Assembly: GCF_900129635.1 (NCBI RefSeq)
Contig: NZ_FSRB01000001.1
Coordinates: 2,705,501-2,769,500, forward strand
DNA from: Singulisphaera sp. GP187
Lineage (GTDB): Bacteria; Planctomycetota; Planctomycetia; Isosphaerales; Isosphaeraceae
DNA: 64,000 nucleotides
Direction: 5' to 3'
The notes under the pieces were generated by a model that was given only the letters and a program-made list of their open reading frames with translations, was not told the origin of the DNA and made no database searches. Made by a program: the position numbers and the translations under genes. Of this stretch, positions 28,150 to 37,153 are shown in pieces (position 1 is the first letter of the stretch; every line of letters begins with the position of its first letter).

Positions 28150-29262
28150 TCACCAGGCCTTCATGAACCAGAAGATCATGCCGAGGTCGGCGACGCGATC
28201 ATGGGTCACCGGCGTGGGCAAGCCGGCCAGGAAATACCAGTCGTTGCCCACGTGAGTGCGCAGCCCGGGGGTCAGCGTCACGCTCGTCCGGTCACCGTCG
28301 GCAAGGGGGGTGTTCGCCACCACCGAGAGGTAGTAGGTGAAGTCGCCGAACCAGGGCACATCATGCTCGGTCAAGGTCTGACCGATGGCGAGCTGGCTGA
28401 TCAGGTTATCCCCGCTACCATCCATCGGGACCGCGAGACCGAGCCCGCCCCGGAGCACCCAGCCGCCGGCGAAGTTGTTCCAGAAACCGACGGACGGGGT
28501 CAGAACGGTCGTTTTTCCCGCGAGGGGCCGGGTGCCGGTCGGGGTCAATATCGCCAGTTCACCCGTGAGCGAGAAGTCTTTTGTCTCGTGCAGTAACACG
28601 CGGGGAGTGAACGAGAGATCGCCGAACCCCGTGTGGCTCTGGGGCGTCGCCGCCCCCGGCCGGTTCGGGGCGATGACGGGCAAGCCGGTGACGGCGTTGT
28701 TGCGGAGCACGAACGGGACGTTGATGATCAGGTCCAGACGACGGCTCAACGGAGCGAAGATCGTGTAGGCGCCGAGGTAGCCGTCGCCTTTCGAGCCTCG
28801 GTTGAACCCCTGAGCGAACGTGAAGAACGAGAGTCGGTAAAGGTTGCCGTCCGCGGCGTTGATCCAGCCCTGCCGGGGCGCGCCGCCGGAACCGTTGGGC
28901 GACGGTACCCAGGCCTCGTTCCAACCCTCGCTGAAAAGCGTCGAGAGCGGCAAGGGCCGCCAGGTGTTCGGGTCAGGCTTGCCGAAGATCGACTCGGTCA
29001 TCGTGTCGAAGAGGCCCATCTCGACCCGGGATGCTGCCGGTGCCACACCGGGGTAGTACGAGGGTCGGGGGACGGCCGTCGGATCGGACAGCGCCACCGG
29101 TGACGCTTCGGTCTCGCCGATATCTGCGAACCGCTGCGCGGGCGTCGCGAAAGGCTTGGACGAGTATTGCGCCCGCGCGGGATTTGTGAAGGTCACGAGA
29201 GAGAAGGCGAACGCGGCCGCGAACGCGGCGCCTTGCAGACGGAGCGCCTGGCTTCCTGCCAT
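28150..29262 (-). CDS. exported outer-membrane beta-barrel-like protein (MetA-pathway/transporter-like)
   Basis: Start ATG 29262 has an AGGAG site upstream and begins a clear signal peptide (AAAFAFSLVTFTNPARA|QYSS, cleavage near residue 32). The 370-residue product has alternating hydrophobic strands with aromatic residues and terminates in F-W-F-M-K-A-W, consistent with a C-terminal beta-strand. The pattern GFGDLSFTPRVLLHETKDFS, then TGELAILTPTGTRPLAGKTT, resembles proteins annotated as phenol-degradation MetA-like outer-membrane channels. A role in passage of hydrophobic compounds is possible. It is transcribed toward the glycine-zipper gene. Confidence 0.65.
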   Translation of the reverse strand: MAGSQALRLQGAAFAAAFAFSLVTFTNPARAQYSSKPFATPAQRFADIGETEASPVALSDPTAVPRPSYYPGVAPAASRVEMGLFDTMTESIFGKPDPNTWRPLPLSTLFSEGWNEAWVPSPNGSGGAPRQGWINAADGNLYRLSFFTFAQGFNRGSKGDGYLGAYTIFAPLSRRLDLIINVPFVLRNNAVTGLPVIAPNRPGAATPQSHTGFGDLSFTPRVLLHETKDFSLTGELAILTPTGTRPLAGKTTVLTPSVGFWNNFAGGWVLRGGLGLAVPMDGSGDNLISQLAIGQTLTEHDVPWFGDFTYYLSVVANTPLADGDRTSVTLTPGLRTHVGNDWYFLAGLPTPVTHDRVADLGMIFWFMKAW

Positions 29263-29833
29263 TGCTGAACTCCTGAAGTATAGGCAACGATCATCCCGGT
29301 CCTTCGAAAAGGCGGGATGATCGCAAGCCGGCCCTGCCCCGACGTCTTTCACGGCGGTATTGGTGCGATCCGATGAACGCTTTATTCATCGACGAGAACC
29401 AGTTCCGACTTCGACCAAATTCGCTTAAGGCGGTGGAATCATGATCCATTTCTGGGTTTAGGACGGCCAGCGCTCGATGTTGTCGCCGGGTTGTATCAAC
29501 GTCCCCCTGCCGCTACCCAGAGATTCTGGTGGAGGTAAAGCAACGATTTCTGACAAACCGAACAACCGAGTTTCCTCACGGTCTAACGGCCGTGAGGCAT
29601 TGCACACCCATTCCAATATCACGTTTCCTGCGTAACCAACACTTAATGTCATCGTCTCGACTGGAACGGATGGCCGGGCCGTCACCTGAGTGATGCCCGG
29701 CCGCATCAGTCGACATGCGAAACGGCTCACCGGTCGCGGCGGCCGTCAGCGAGCCGCCGCCGACACCGTCCCGCGTTTACCCGTAGGTCCAGACCGCGTG
29801 CCCCCGCACGGTGAACGGAGAACCTATGGACGG
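29263..29833. other. 571-bp gap without a supported gene
   Basis: The sequence is lower in GC than its surroundings in parts (29370-29460, 29540-29660). A minus-strand frame of 90 codons (29458-29730, GTG start) is open but has no ribosome-binding site and no family, so it is left uncalled. The promoter of the outer-membrane gene at 29262 should lie at the left end. Confidence 0.35.
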
Positions 29834-30286
29834 TCAGCGTCCCCGACCCAAGCCGCCGACGCCCAGGCCGGGCCGCACCCCCAATCCGGACGCCGGCCCG
29901 CCGATACCGCCCCCGCCCATACCCGGTGCGCCAAAGCCCAGACCGGGCTGTACGCCCAGCCCGGACGCCGGCCCGCCGATACCACCCAAGCCGTAGCCGG
30001 GCCGGTCGTACCCGTACGCGCCGGGATATCCGGCCGTGCCGCCGGCATACCCGGCGGGATAGCCGGCCGTGCCGCCGGCATACCCGACGTCGTAGTAACC
30101 CCCGCCAGCCATGCCGTAGCCGCCCCCGGCACCGTAGTAGCCCGTCGTACCCACGTAGCCCGACCCCGCATAGCCGTACGTGGCGGTCGCGTTGGCCCTA
30201 CGCCAGTGGCACGCCTCCGACGTCGTCGCCCACGAGACGACCAGCATCAAGGCGACCAGCAGACTCAACTTCAAGTTGCGTGTCAT
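29834..30286 (-). CDS. exported Gly/Tyr-rich low-complexity protein
   Basis: From ATG 30286, preceded by AGGGAGAAC, the 150-residue product has a signal peptide (cleavage around SEA|CHW, residue 25) and then almost only Gly, Tyr, Pro, Ala and Val. Two internal near-repeats are visible: GYAGGTAGYP (twice) and GIGGPASGLGV.PGLG (twice). Such proteins are usually surface or matrix proteins. No domain is recognisable. Opposite-strand frames that look open across it are by-products of the repetitive GC-rich sequence. Confidence 0.65.
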   Translation of the reverse strand: MTRNLKLSLLVALMLVVSWATTSEACHWRRANATATYGYAGSGYVGTTGYYGAGGGYGMAGGGYYDVGYAGGTAGYPAGYAGGTAGYPGAYGYDRPGYGLGGIGGPASGLGVQPGLGFGAPGMGGGGIGGPASGLGVRPGLGVGGLGRGR

Positions 30287-31208
30287 GGTCAGTTCTCCCT
30301 TGGGACTCGGTGCGTTCACGATGAATCGGCACGTTCGCGGTGCAGCGCGACGTCGCGTCTGCCCCTCGCGCGTCTAGTCGACGCGCCCCACTTTTGGTAT
30401 GTAGGCAATCTCACCAGACAAAAAATCCACAACCTTTACAAGTCGTAAACCCATCAGATTTCACGATTCTTGTGATTCGTTGCCAGCATCGAGAGTCTCG
30501 GGGGGGGGAACGGTCCCCTGGGGCTCGGCGGCTTAAGCCAGGCTACGGTTCCGCCCACCACCCTTTCATGAAGCGGAGAATCAAGATAGGGCCCGAAGGG
30601 GGATGCCGATGACAAGGGCCCGGATCACGGCTAGCTTCGTGGGGCCCCCAGTCGGGAGGGCGCCGACATCACCGCGTCAAACTCGCCGTACCGCGGCCGA
30701 GCCCGGGGCGACCCGTCGGCCCAGGCTCGGCCGGGTGGGGTGGGCGCGGCGTCCTCCCCACCACTAATTAAGTGGGCCCCGGGCTGGTTTACGCACTCCG
30801 CCCGCCGATGGCGGCTGGGGACGCGACAAGGCTAATATCATCAGTGGTTACCTCCATGGAGGCACGTCAGAGCTAGAGAGCCGCTCGCCGTAACAGCATA
30901 ATCATTGTTCATTACCGATTTTATTTGAGATGATCCATGTTACCGTCCTTCTTTCGGGGACGATCATTTCCGCTGAAGCCGCCCCGGCTCTCTAAGTACT
31001 CGCTATCCAGCTACGATCATTGGGTGAGCTTCCCCGACCGACTTGTCACTCCTTGCAACCAAGCGCGTTCCGGCGATTGCCCACTTGCCGCCGAAGATGA
31101 TCACCCGGCATGAGGAAGGCGATTGCAAACAGGGTGCCGGCTTTCGCATCGTTTTTCCGCTCAATGAGCAGTCGCTTCTCATGCGGCGTCAGTTTACGAA
31201 GGATATCT
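30287..31208. other. 922-bp gap without a supported gene
   Basis: I see no credible coding region. From about 30620 to 30830 the sequence is extremely GC-rich with several short GC inverted repeats. The flanks (30370-30480 and 30890-31000) are AT-richer and could hold promoters for the leftward gene at 30286. A possible decayed gene cannot be excluded. Confidence 0.35.
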
Positions 31209-32228
31209 TCAACGCAACTTCGCCATGTTCCGCCAAAAATGCTCTAGGCTCTCCGTACCTCCGAATAAGGTGGTGAAGATTGTCGAGTCGGCGAGCAGGA
31301 TATCGCCGCCGCGTGTACCTGTCGGCGGCATCCAGATGAACGAATTAAACTCTCGATTCCCCGCAGCGGTGAATGGATGCGGCCGGGATAGGTCGATGGG
31401 CTGCCTGGCCAGAACATGAATGGACTTCGGATCCTCGGTGGTCAGCGCATAGTGCGGCAGATGCAAATGGAAGTTGAACGTGGCCACTCCATTCAGCAAA
31501 CCCAGCGTGTCGAGATCCTGGTTGATGCTAAGAGGCGCAATCTGATCGGTTCCCTGCACGACGGCAGGCCGGAGCCCGAACTGATTGAGTACGGGCACTT
31601 CGAGTCCTTTCATCAGCGACCGCGTGTACTGGCCGAAGCGCTGCTGGCGCGGCACGAGCTCGTCGCCGTGATGCTTGTACTCCATCTGGCGCTGCTGCAT
31701 GTCGCTGGTAAAGCCGACATCGTGATGTGGTGCCAGGAGCAGGCACGTGCCTTCCCGATCGAGCCACTCTCGGATGGCGTCGATTTCCCCCTGCTCGGCT
31801 TCCTGCTCGGAGACGAGGTGGTCGAGGCCGAAAACCATCAACGTATCCGTGTCCGCAAGCACTCTTTCATCGATCGGGAGCTTGTACCCTGCCTGGTCGA
31901 TGCGTTGGTAAACAGCCACGGGATGATCGGTCGTCTCCCCCACGATCTGCTGGAACGCGAGAGTGGAGCGGTGGAATAACTCCAGGGTACCAGCGATCCC
32001 CTGAAGGAAGTTCATCTTATCCCACTCGGCCCCCTCGAAGCTCGGCCAGGCGACCCGGCGAACCTCGGTCATGGTCGAGAATCGATTGTCCAGGTCGGTC
32101 GGATCCCGGTTTGCTTCCCACGGATAGCTCCAGGTCCAGTAGATGCTGAAACGTCGTCGACCTGGCGTGTACGGCCGCGGCACGTGGTTCTGGTTATAAG
32201 TTCGACCGGTTTGGTTCGTCGCTCCCAT
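31209..32228 (-). CDS. DyP-operon partner with class I glutamine amidotransferase-like core
   Basis: The start is ATG 32228, with GGAAGGA spaced 7 bases; an upstream TTG would be too close to that site. The 339-residue product has no signal peptide. Its central part (DTDTLMVFGLDHLVSEQEAE, then REWLDREGTCLLLAPHHDVG) resembles the beta-alpha-beta core of glutamine amidotransferase/ThuA-like proteins, in which a helix after L-S-x-x-E leads to a glycine turn. I see no catalytic Cys at the nucleophile elbow; the equivalent position holds APHHD. It is the third gene of a minus-strand operon, 27 bp after the DyP peroxidase. Function unknown. Confidence 0.6.
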   Translation of the reverse strand: MGATNQTGRTYNQNHVPRPYTPGRRRFSIYWTWSYPWEANRDPTDLDNRFSTMTEVRRVAWPSFEGAEWDKMNFLQGIAGTLELFHRSTLAFQQIVGETTDHPVAVYQRIDQAGYKLPIDERVLADTDTLMVFGLDHLVSEQEAEQGEIDAIREWLDREGTCLLLAPHHDVGFTSDMQQRQMEYKHHGDELVPRQQRFGQYTRSLMKGLEVPVLNQFGLRPAVVQGTDQIAPLSINQDLDTLGLLNGVATFNFHLHLPHYALTTEDPKSIHVLARQPIDLSRPHPFTAAGNREFNSFIWMPPTGTRGGDILLADSTIFTTLFGGTESLEHFWRNMAKLR

Positions 32229-32255
32229 TCCCAAGTCCTTCCACAGCTCAAGTTT

Positions 32256-33593
32256 TCAGTGCGGATTCGGGCGGACATCGGACAGCGCCGCGAGGTCTCG
32301 AAGCGCGTTGAGGCCAGGCAGGAAGAAATAAGCCCCGCCTCGGACGTTGGTAAAGGCCGGTAGCCCGGTGATTTTCTTCCGGATCGGTCGCTTGGGGATC
32401 TTGAATTCCAGCGTGCCGTCCTGGTTGCCGATGATCGGATCGCGTTCATTGGCGAGTTCGTGGAAGTTCTTGTCATTGGCCCACACGTTTTGCGCAAACT
32501 CGAACTGGCGGATCAGGCTCCCGCAGATCACGAAGGCCGCGATCCCCCGCTCCTGGCCATCCTCCGGTGCATCTTCCGGCAGATGCGGCCCATAGGTGGC
32601 GCCGCGTCGAATCAGACGCCGCCGGTTCATGTTTGCGGCCGTGTCGCGCGGGTTCATGCGGCGTATGTGCGCCCCCAGCGGCACGGCGTACCCGTGAGGG
32701 TCCGATTCCTTGAAGTTGAAGTCGTTGTTCCGCTGCGGATCAGCCCCGAGGGCAGGATCGTCCTTGTCCGGCGCCAACACGAGCGGGGCGCCGCTTCGCC
32801 AGCGGCCCATGAGCTTGGCGGCGACCAGTTCCTGTTCCTCCGGGGTCTGGGCGTTCCGGCGTAGGAAATCTCGAAACGCTCCCACGTGCTCTTGCAGGCG
32901 GCGGTAGGCCATGTAGCTGCCGTTACGGCGAAGGGTTTCCGGCTGAGGTTGGCTGGCTACGTTCCCGTCCTCGTCGGCATAGCCGAGAATGAATTCGCCC
33001 GCCTTCAGTGGCCCGCCCGAGCCGGGCATCGGTTCCTCGCCCGACCCCTCGATGACCGGTTGCGAGAGCCGGTCACGGTAACCGAAGTGGTCGTGCGCGT
33101 AGTCAAACGGCGGGGTGGCTTCGAGGTCGAGCGACGAGAGCACTTCCACCGCCTCACATCGCGCGATGAGTGCTTGGTGCTCTGACTGGCAACGCTCGCG
33201 TTCCGTGCGATCGCGGGCGAAGAGGATGACGATGGCGTGGAGGTCCGGGCTGGCCAGACGTCCCACCCAATTATCGGGGTGATTCGCGCCCGTGTCGCCG
33301 AGGATCTCTGCCCGGGCAACCATGCCCTGCTTGAACTCGTCGGGGAACGAGTCCAGCGATGCCGCATCCAACCCCAGCCCCCGCAAACCGTTCCAGGTGA
33401 AGGCCACGGTCACCCAACGCTTGTCCTCCTCGACCGAGGAGCGAGCTTCGGCGGTCGACTGCACCGTCGGCAGGATTCCGGCGAGCCACTTCCTCCCAGC
33501 AGAGGGGTTGTGAAAAGACAGAAACTCATAACGTGCCGCGAGCGCCGGCGCACGGGTGAGCAGGATGTGCTGAATGTCGTCAAACTCCAGCAT
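32256..33593 (-). CDS. DyP-type heme peroxidase
   Basis: The 445-residue protein has the two ferredoxin-like halves of the DyP family. Visible signatures are HDHFGYRDRLSQPVIEG (catalytic-type Asp at D174), GPLKAGEFILGYADEDG, and the proximal heme ligand H309 in GAHIRRMNPRD, followed by NRRRLIRRGATYGPHLP. DyP enzymes use hydrogen peroxide to oxidize dyes, phenols or other electron donors. There is no Tat or Sec signal, so it should be cytoplasmic or packaged. The usual G-x-x-D-G reads G-Y-R-D-R here. It sits between two uncharacterized genes in one operon (19 and 27 bp spacing). Confidence 0.88.
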   Translation of the reverse strand: MLEFDDIQHILLTRAPALAARYEFLSFHNPSAGRKWLAGILPTVQSTAEARSSVEEDKRWVTVAFTWNGLRGLGLDAASLDSFPDEFKQGMVARAEILGDTGANHPDNWVGRLASPDLHAIVILFARDRTERERCQSEHQALIARCEAVEVLSSLDLEATPPFDYAHDHFGYRDRLSQPVIEGSGEEPMPGSGGPLKAGEFILGYADEDGNVASQPQPETLRRNGSYMAYRRLQEHVGAFRDFLRRNAQTPEEQELVAAKLMGRWRSGAPLVLAPDKDDPALGADPQRNNDFNFKESDPHGYAVPLGAHIRRMNPRDTAANMNRRRLIRRGATYGPHLPEDAPEDGQERGIAAFVICGSLIRQFEFAQNVWANDKNFHELANERDPIIGNQDGTLEFKIPKRPIRKKITGLPAFTNVRGGAYFFLPGLNALRDLAALSDVRPNPH

Positions 33594-33612
33594 GGTGCAT
33601 CGTCCTGGTGGA

Positions 33613-34230
33613 TTACTGCATCTGGTCGAGCATCGTGGAGAACGCCGCCTTGAGCTTGAGCGCCTTCTTGATCTCGTCGGCGCTCACGTAGGGATACTCC
33701 GCGTATTCGAGGAAGCTCGGGCATTGGTGCTCTCGGACGAATTTGACGAAAGCCGCAGGGTTCGACTTCCAATCTTCGGGGAACCCTTCGAGGTTCTCGA
33801 AGATCGTGTTGATGCCGTATATCGAGAAGAGGGCCACGGCATCCTCGGTGTACTTATCGAAGTCGGTGTCGAAGATGCCCTGATACATGAAGTATGTCTC
33901 CGTACCGATGTCGAAGAGCACCCAGCGCAGGTAGTGCAGCTTGAGCACCTCGAGGGCGTCGGGCAGACCCGCGATGGTCTCCTCGATCTTCTTTCCATAA
34001 TCGCGAATGGTCTGCTCCGTGCCGGGCTTGATCTTCGCGATGATCGTGAAGCCATAGCACGCGGGAGTCTTGGGGAAGATCGGGCCGTATCGTCCCTGTT
34101 CCTCCTCGAAGAAGCCGTCCTTCGGGATTGCCTTGGCGGCGGGCTTCGCCCAGTCGTGCTGCATGTCAGCCTTCCTGCCTTTCTTATCGCGGGACTTCGC
34201 CCAGTGTTGCTTGATTTCTGGGTCGTCCAT
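33613..34230 (-). CDS. DyP-operon first gene, ferredoxin-like fold protein of unknown function
   Basis: A 205-residue protein from ATG 34230 (a GTG 6 bases upstream is also possible). The N-terminal 45 residues are charged (HWAKSRDKKGRKADMQHDWA). Then FTIIAKIKPGTEQTIRDYGKKI, LHYLRWVLFDIGTETYFMYQ and GIFDTDFDKYTEDAVALF follow the beta-alpha-beta pattern of dimeric alpha/beta-barrel proteins, the same fold group as DyP and chlorite dismutase. A C-terminal helix ends in LKLKAAFSTMLDQ. It leads the operon, 19 bp before the peroxidase, and could be a heme-handling or accessory subunit. That role is inferred from context alone. Confidence 0.65.
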   Translation of the reverse strand: MDDPEIKQHWAKSRDKKGRKADMQHDWAKPAAKAIPKDGFFEEEQGRYGPIFPKTPACYGFTIIAKIKPGTEQTIRDYGKKIEETIAGLPDALEVLKLHYLRWVLFDIGTETYFMYQGIFDTDFDKYTEDAVALFSIYGINTIFENLEGFPEDWKSNPAAFVKFVREHQCPSFLEYAEYPYVSADEIKKALKLKAAFSTMLDQMQ

Positions 34231-35057
34231 CGGCACAGCTCACGGCCGATTGTCGTCGTGCGAGGCGGGTGACAAGGCCACGAACGATTACAAACGGGAG
34301 GAGAGCCAGAATCGTTGCCTCGAGAAGAAACCAAAATACACAAATATGTATTGATATTGACGATCACACCCAGAACGAGCGTGACGATGAAGACGTTCCC
34401 CACATCGTTCCACGCCGGTCGCAACAACTCGTGCCGGCGGCCTGGATTCGAGAAAAATGGCCCACAAGATGGATGGCTGGCCTTCCCGTGCACCCAGATG
34501 GGCCTTGACTTCGCAATCGGCGACCTTGCTCGGGTCTCCTGAACTCGTATTGGAGTCGGGCCGAATGCCCCTGTCCAGCCAACTCGCCCGGTGCAACGTT
34601 ACTGACAGTAGAACGCGGCCTTAACGGATCCGTAAAATCAATAAAGTCCATGCCTGTAAATCAATAAGATACGAAAATTTTTCGATTTCTGCCAGGCCCT
34701 CCTCGTATCCATTTTTCCCCTGTCGCTCGCCGGTTGGTGCGCTGATTTCGCGGTCACACGGCATTCTGCCTCGGATCTGGCATCGGTCGCTCCGGTATCG
34801 TACGATTGCGCTGCTACGCACTGAGCTCGCCATCGCGGCGAGCGGCTGCCAGGGCGGCCAAGGCCAGCACCCCTCGGGGGGGGACCAACTCGTCTCTTGG
34901 TGTTTTCAACGGGCCGACACCGCCCAGTTGTTGGACTGCTCCACTCGGGTGATCGCGTTCTAGAACCAAGCGAGGTGGAGATTCTCGTCGACGCGGACCT
35001 GACCCCGGTTGGTGACCCATTCCGTCGCGTCGGGGAGGTCCTCCATGGAGGCCGCCC
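34231..35057. other. 827-bp divergent gap without a supported gene
   Basis: This lies between the start of the DyP operon (leftward) and the PPK2 gene (rightward). Several overlapping open frames exist on both strands but none has family likeness. An AT-rich zone at 34620-34690 contains a near-direct repeat AATCAATAA twice and the palindrome ACGGATCCGT (34625), suitable for promoter or operator function. A GGAGG site before 35058 belongs to PPK2. Confidence 0.4.
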
Positions 35058-35957
35058 GTGATTCGAAAAGACATCATCGACCTGTTTCGCGTGCCTGCCG
35101 GCTCGACCGTCCGGCTCAAGGATCACAACCCCGGATGGGCCCAGAGCGAGGAGATGGAGGAGCTCGGCAAAGAGGCCCTGAAGGAGCGGGCCCGGCAGAC
35201 CCTCGACCAGAACCTCGCGGACCTGAATCAGGCGCAGGACCTGCTGTACGCCGACGACCGGTATGCGGTGCTGATCGTCCTCCAGGCGATGGACGCGGCC
35301 GGCAAGGACGGGACGATCAAGCACGTCATGTCCGGGGTCAATCCCCAGGGCTGCCAGGTGTTCAGCTTCAAGAAGCCGTCGGCCGAGGAACTGGATCACA
35401 CCTTCCTCTGGCGCTACATGAAGTGCCTGCCCGAGCGCGGGCGGATCGGGATCTTCAATCGGTCCTACTACGAGGACGTCCTCGTCGTGAAGGTCCACCC
35501 CGAGTTGTTGACGGCCCAGCACCTTTCCGCCAAGTCGTTTGGCGCGAAGTTCTGGAGCCAACGCTACAAGGACATCAATGCCTTCGAGCGGCACTTGGTC
35601 CGTAATGGGACGGTCGTGCTCAAATTTTTCCTGAACGTGTCGAAGGAGGAGCAGAAGCGGCGGTTCCTCGAGCGGCTCGACCGCCCGGACAAGCACTGGA
35701 AGTTCTCCGCGTCCGACCTGGCCGAGCGGGCCCATTGGGGTCAGTACATGCGGGCGTATTCGGACTGCCTGGCGGCGACCAGCACCAAATGGGCCCCGTG
35801 GTACGTCGTCCCGGCCGACCACAAGTGGGTCACCCGGGCCATCGTCGCCGACGTCGTCACGACCACGATCCGATCGCTGGACCTGAAGTATCCCGAGGTG
35901 ACCAACGAAAAGCGGGAGCAACTGGCCGAGGCGAGACGTCAGCTCACTTCTGAATAG
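35058..35957 (+). CDS. ppk2: PPK2-family polyphosphate kinase (polyphosphate:nucleotide phosphotransferase)
   Basis: The start is GTG 35058, preceded by GGAGG. The 299-residue product shows the PPK2 pattern: Walker A-like QAMDAAGKDGTIKHVMSG (77-94), NPQGCQVFSFKKPSAEELDH, then RIGIFNRSYYEDVLVVKVHPE with the Walker B/lid Arg and Asp. The C-terminal RWKFSASDLAERAHW-type segment (here KHWKFSASDLAERAHW) is also present. The enzyme transfers phosphate between polyphosphate and nucleoside mono- or diphosphates. Length fits a single-domain PPK2, most like class III enzymes that act on both AMP and ADP; class is inferred. It stands alone in its transcript. Confidence 0.92.
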   Translation: MIRKDIIDLFRVPAGSTVRLKDHNPGWAQSEEMEELGKEALKERARQTLDQNLADLNQAQDLLYADDRYAVLIVLQAMDAAGKDGTIKHVMSGVNPQGCQVFSFKKPSAEELDHTFLWRYMKCLPERGRIGIFNRSYYEDVLVVKVHPELLTAQHLSAKSFGAKFWSQRYKDINAFERHLVRNGTVVLKFFLNVSKEEQKRRFLERLDRPDKHWKFSASDLAERAHWGQYMRAYSDCLAATSTKWAPWYVVPADHKWVTRAIVADVVTTTIRSLDLKYPEVTNEKREQLAEARRQLTSE

Positions 35958-36140
35958 TTTAGTTTCAAGCAAATGATGCCTTGAGATGACCGACCGAACG
36001 AACGTTCTTCGCGATGCTCGCTTACAAGAGACCGCAGTGTTCCGCTCCTTTCGCAACCCGACCCCGGACCGCGAATCGTTCGGGCTCATGCATCGTCACC
36101 GTCGCTGACAGCGCAGACCGACCCGCTGGAGTCATCAACC

Positions 36141-37085
36141 ATGAAAGCGTATGCGACGTTCTTGGTGGTCTTGGCACTCTCGGCAACGCTGGGCCTGGTC
36201 GCGGCCCAGGACCGGCCGGCCCCGGCGCCGGCATCGCCTGATGCGGCCCCCCAGGAGAGGGAGGCCGACGTCCGTGCGATTGGCGACCTGCTCGCCTCGT
36301 TCATCCAGGCTTACAACGAGAAGGACGCGAAGGCCTTCGGTGCGCTTTTCACCGCGGACGCCGAAATCGAGGACGGGGACGGCACCGTCACGCGGGGACG
36401 CGACGCGATCGTCAAGCGGTTCGCAGGCATCTTCGAGCAGAGCAAGGGCGACGAGCTCACCTTCGACTCCGACTCGCTGCGATTCCTCGGGACGGACCTC
36501 GCGATCGAGGAGGGCACGGCGTCGCTGTCGACCGGGGCCGACGCACCGCCGGTCACCAACCGGTACAGCGTGATCTACGCCCGCCAGGGCGGCCGCTGGC
36601 TCCACGCGCGGATCCGCGACGAGCCCCCCGACGAGGACCCACACGACCAACTCCTGGAGCTCGAGTGGATGCTCGGCGAGTGGGTCAACGAGAGCGATGA
36701 CGCGGTCGTTCAGACCACTTGCACGTGGTCGAAGGACGGCAACTTCCTGCTCCGCGACTTCGACATCAAGATCGAGGGGCGCATCGCCCTGAGCGGCACC
36801 CAGCGCATCGGTTGGGACGCCCAGCGCAGGCAGTTCCGCACGTGGGTCTTCGACGACAGGGGCGGGTTCGCCGAGGGGCTGATGTCACGCGACGGCGACC
36901 GCTGGGTCATCAAGGTGACGGGTGTGCGTTCGGACGGGCAGGCCGTCTCGGCCACGACCGCGATCACCATCCTCGGCAAGGACCGGCTCCTCTGGGAGAC
37001 GTTCGACCGGACGATCGGCGGAGAGGTGATCCCCGACACGGACCGCTTCACCGTAGTCCGCCGTCCGCCGAACCCCGGCAAGTAA
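36141..37085 (+). CDS. exported SnoaL-like (SgcJ/EcaC-type) protein
   Basis: The 314-residue product has a signal peptide (cleavage after LVAA|QDR, residue 22). Residues 45-155 match the NTF2-like SgcJ/EcaC/DUF4440 fold: AIGDLLASFIQAYNEKDAKA, LFTADAEIEDGDG, RGRDAIVKRFAGIF and NRYSVIYARQGGRWLHARIR. A second region (165-310), with LLELEWMLGEWVNESDDAV and WDAQRRQFRTWVFDD, looks like a second beta-rich domain found with these proteins in planctomycetes. It is probably periplasmic and may bind or convert a small hydrophobic ligand. It lies 68 bp before the repeat-rich TPR gene and could be cotranscribed. Confidence 0.78.
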   Translation: MKAYATFLVVLALSATLGLVAAQDRPAPAPASPDAAPQEREADVRAIGDLLASFIQAYNEKDAKAFGALFTADAEIEDGDGTVTRGRDAIVKRFAGIFEQSKGDELTFDSDSLRFLGTDLAIEEGTASLSTGADAPPVTNRYSVIYARQGGRWLHARIRDEPPDEDPHDQLLELEWMLGEWVNESDDAVVQTTCTWSKDGNFLLRDFDIKIEGRIALSGTQRIGWDAQRRQFRTWVFDDRGGFAEGLMSRDGDRWVIKVTGVRSDGQAVSATTAITILGKDRLLWETFDRTIGGEVIPDTDRFTVVRRPPNPGK

Positions 37086-37153
37086 GTAAACATGCAACTT
37101 CGTCCGTACGTCCGAGTCACCGAGACACGACACGATCTCCCCGGAGGTGGCCC

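Noticed and set aside
29458..29730. 90-codon minus-strand frame with GTG start
   Set aside because: No ribosome-binding site and no family likeness; mentioned in the gap note only.
34638..36089. 483-codon minus-strand frame
   Set aside because: Opposite strand of PPK2 and no recognisable content.
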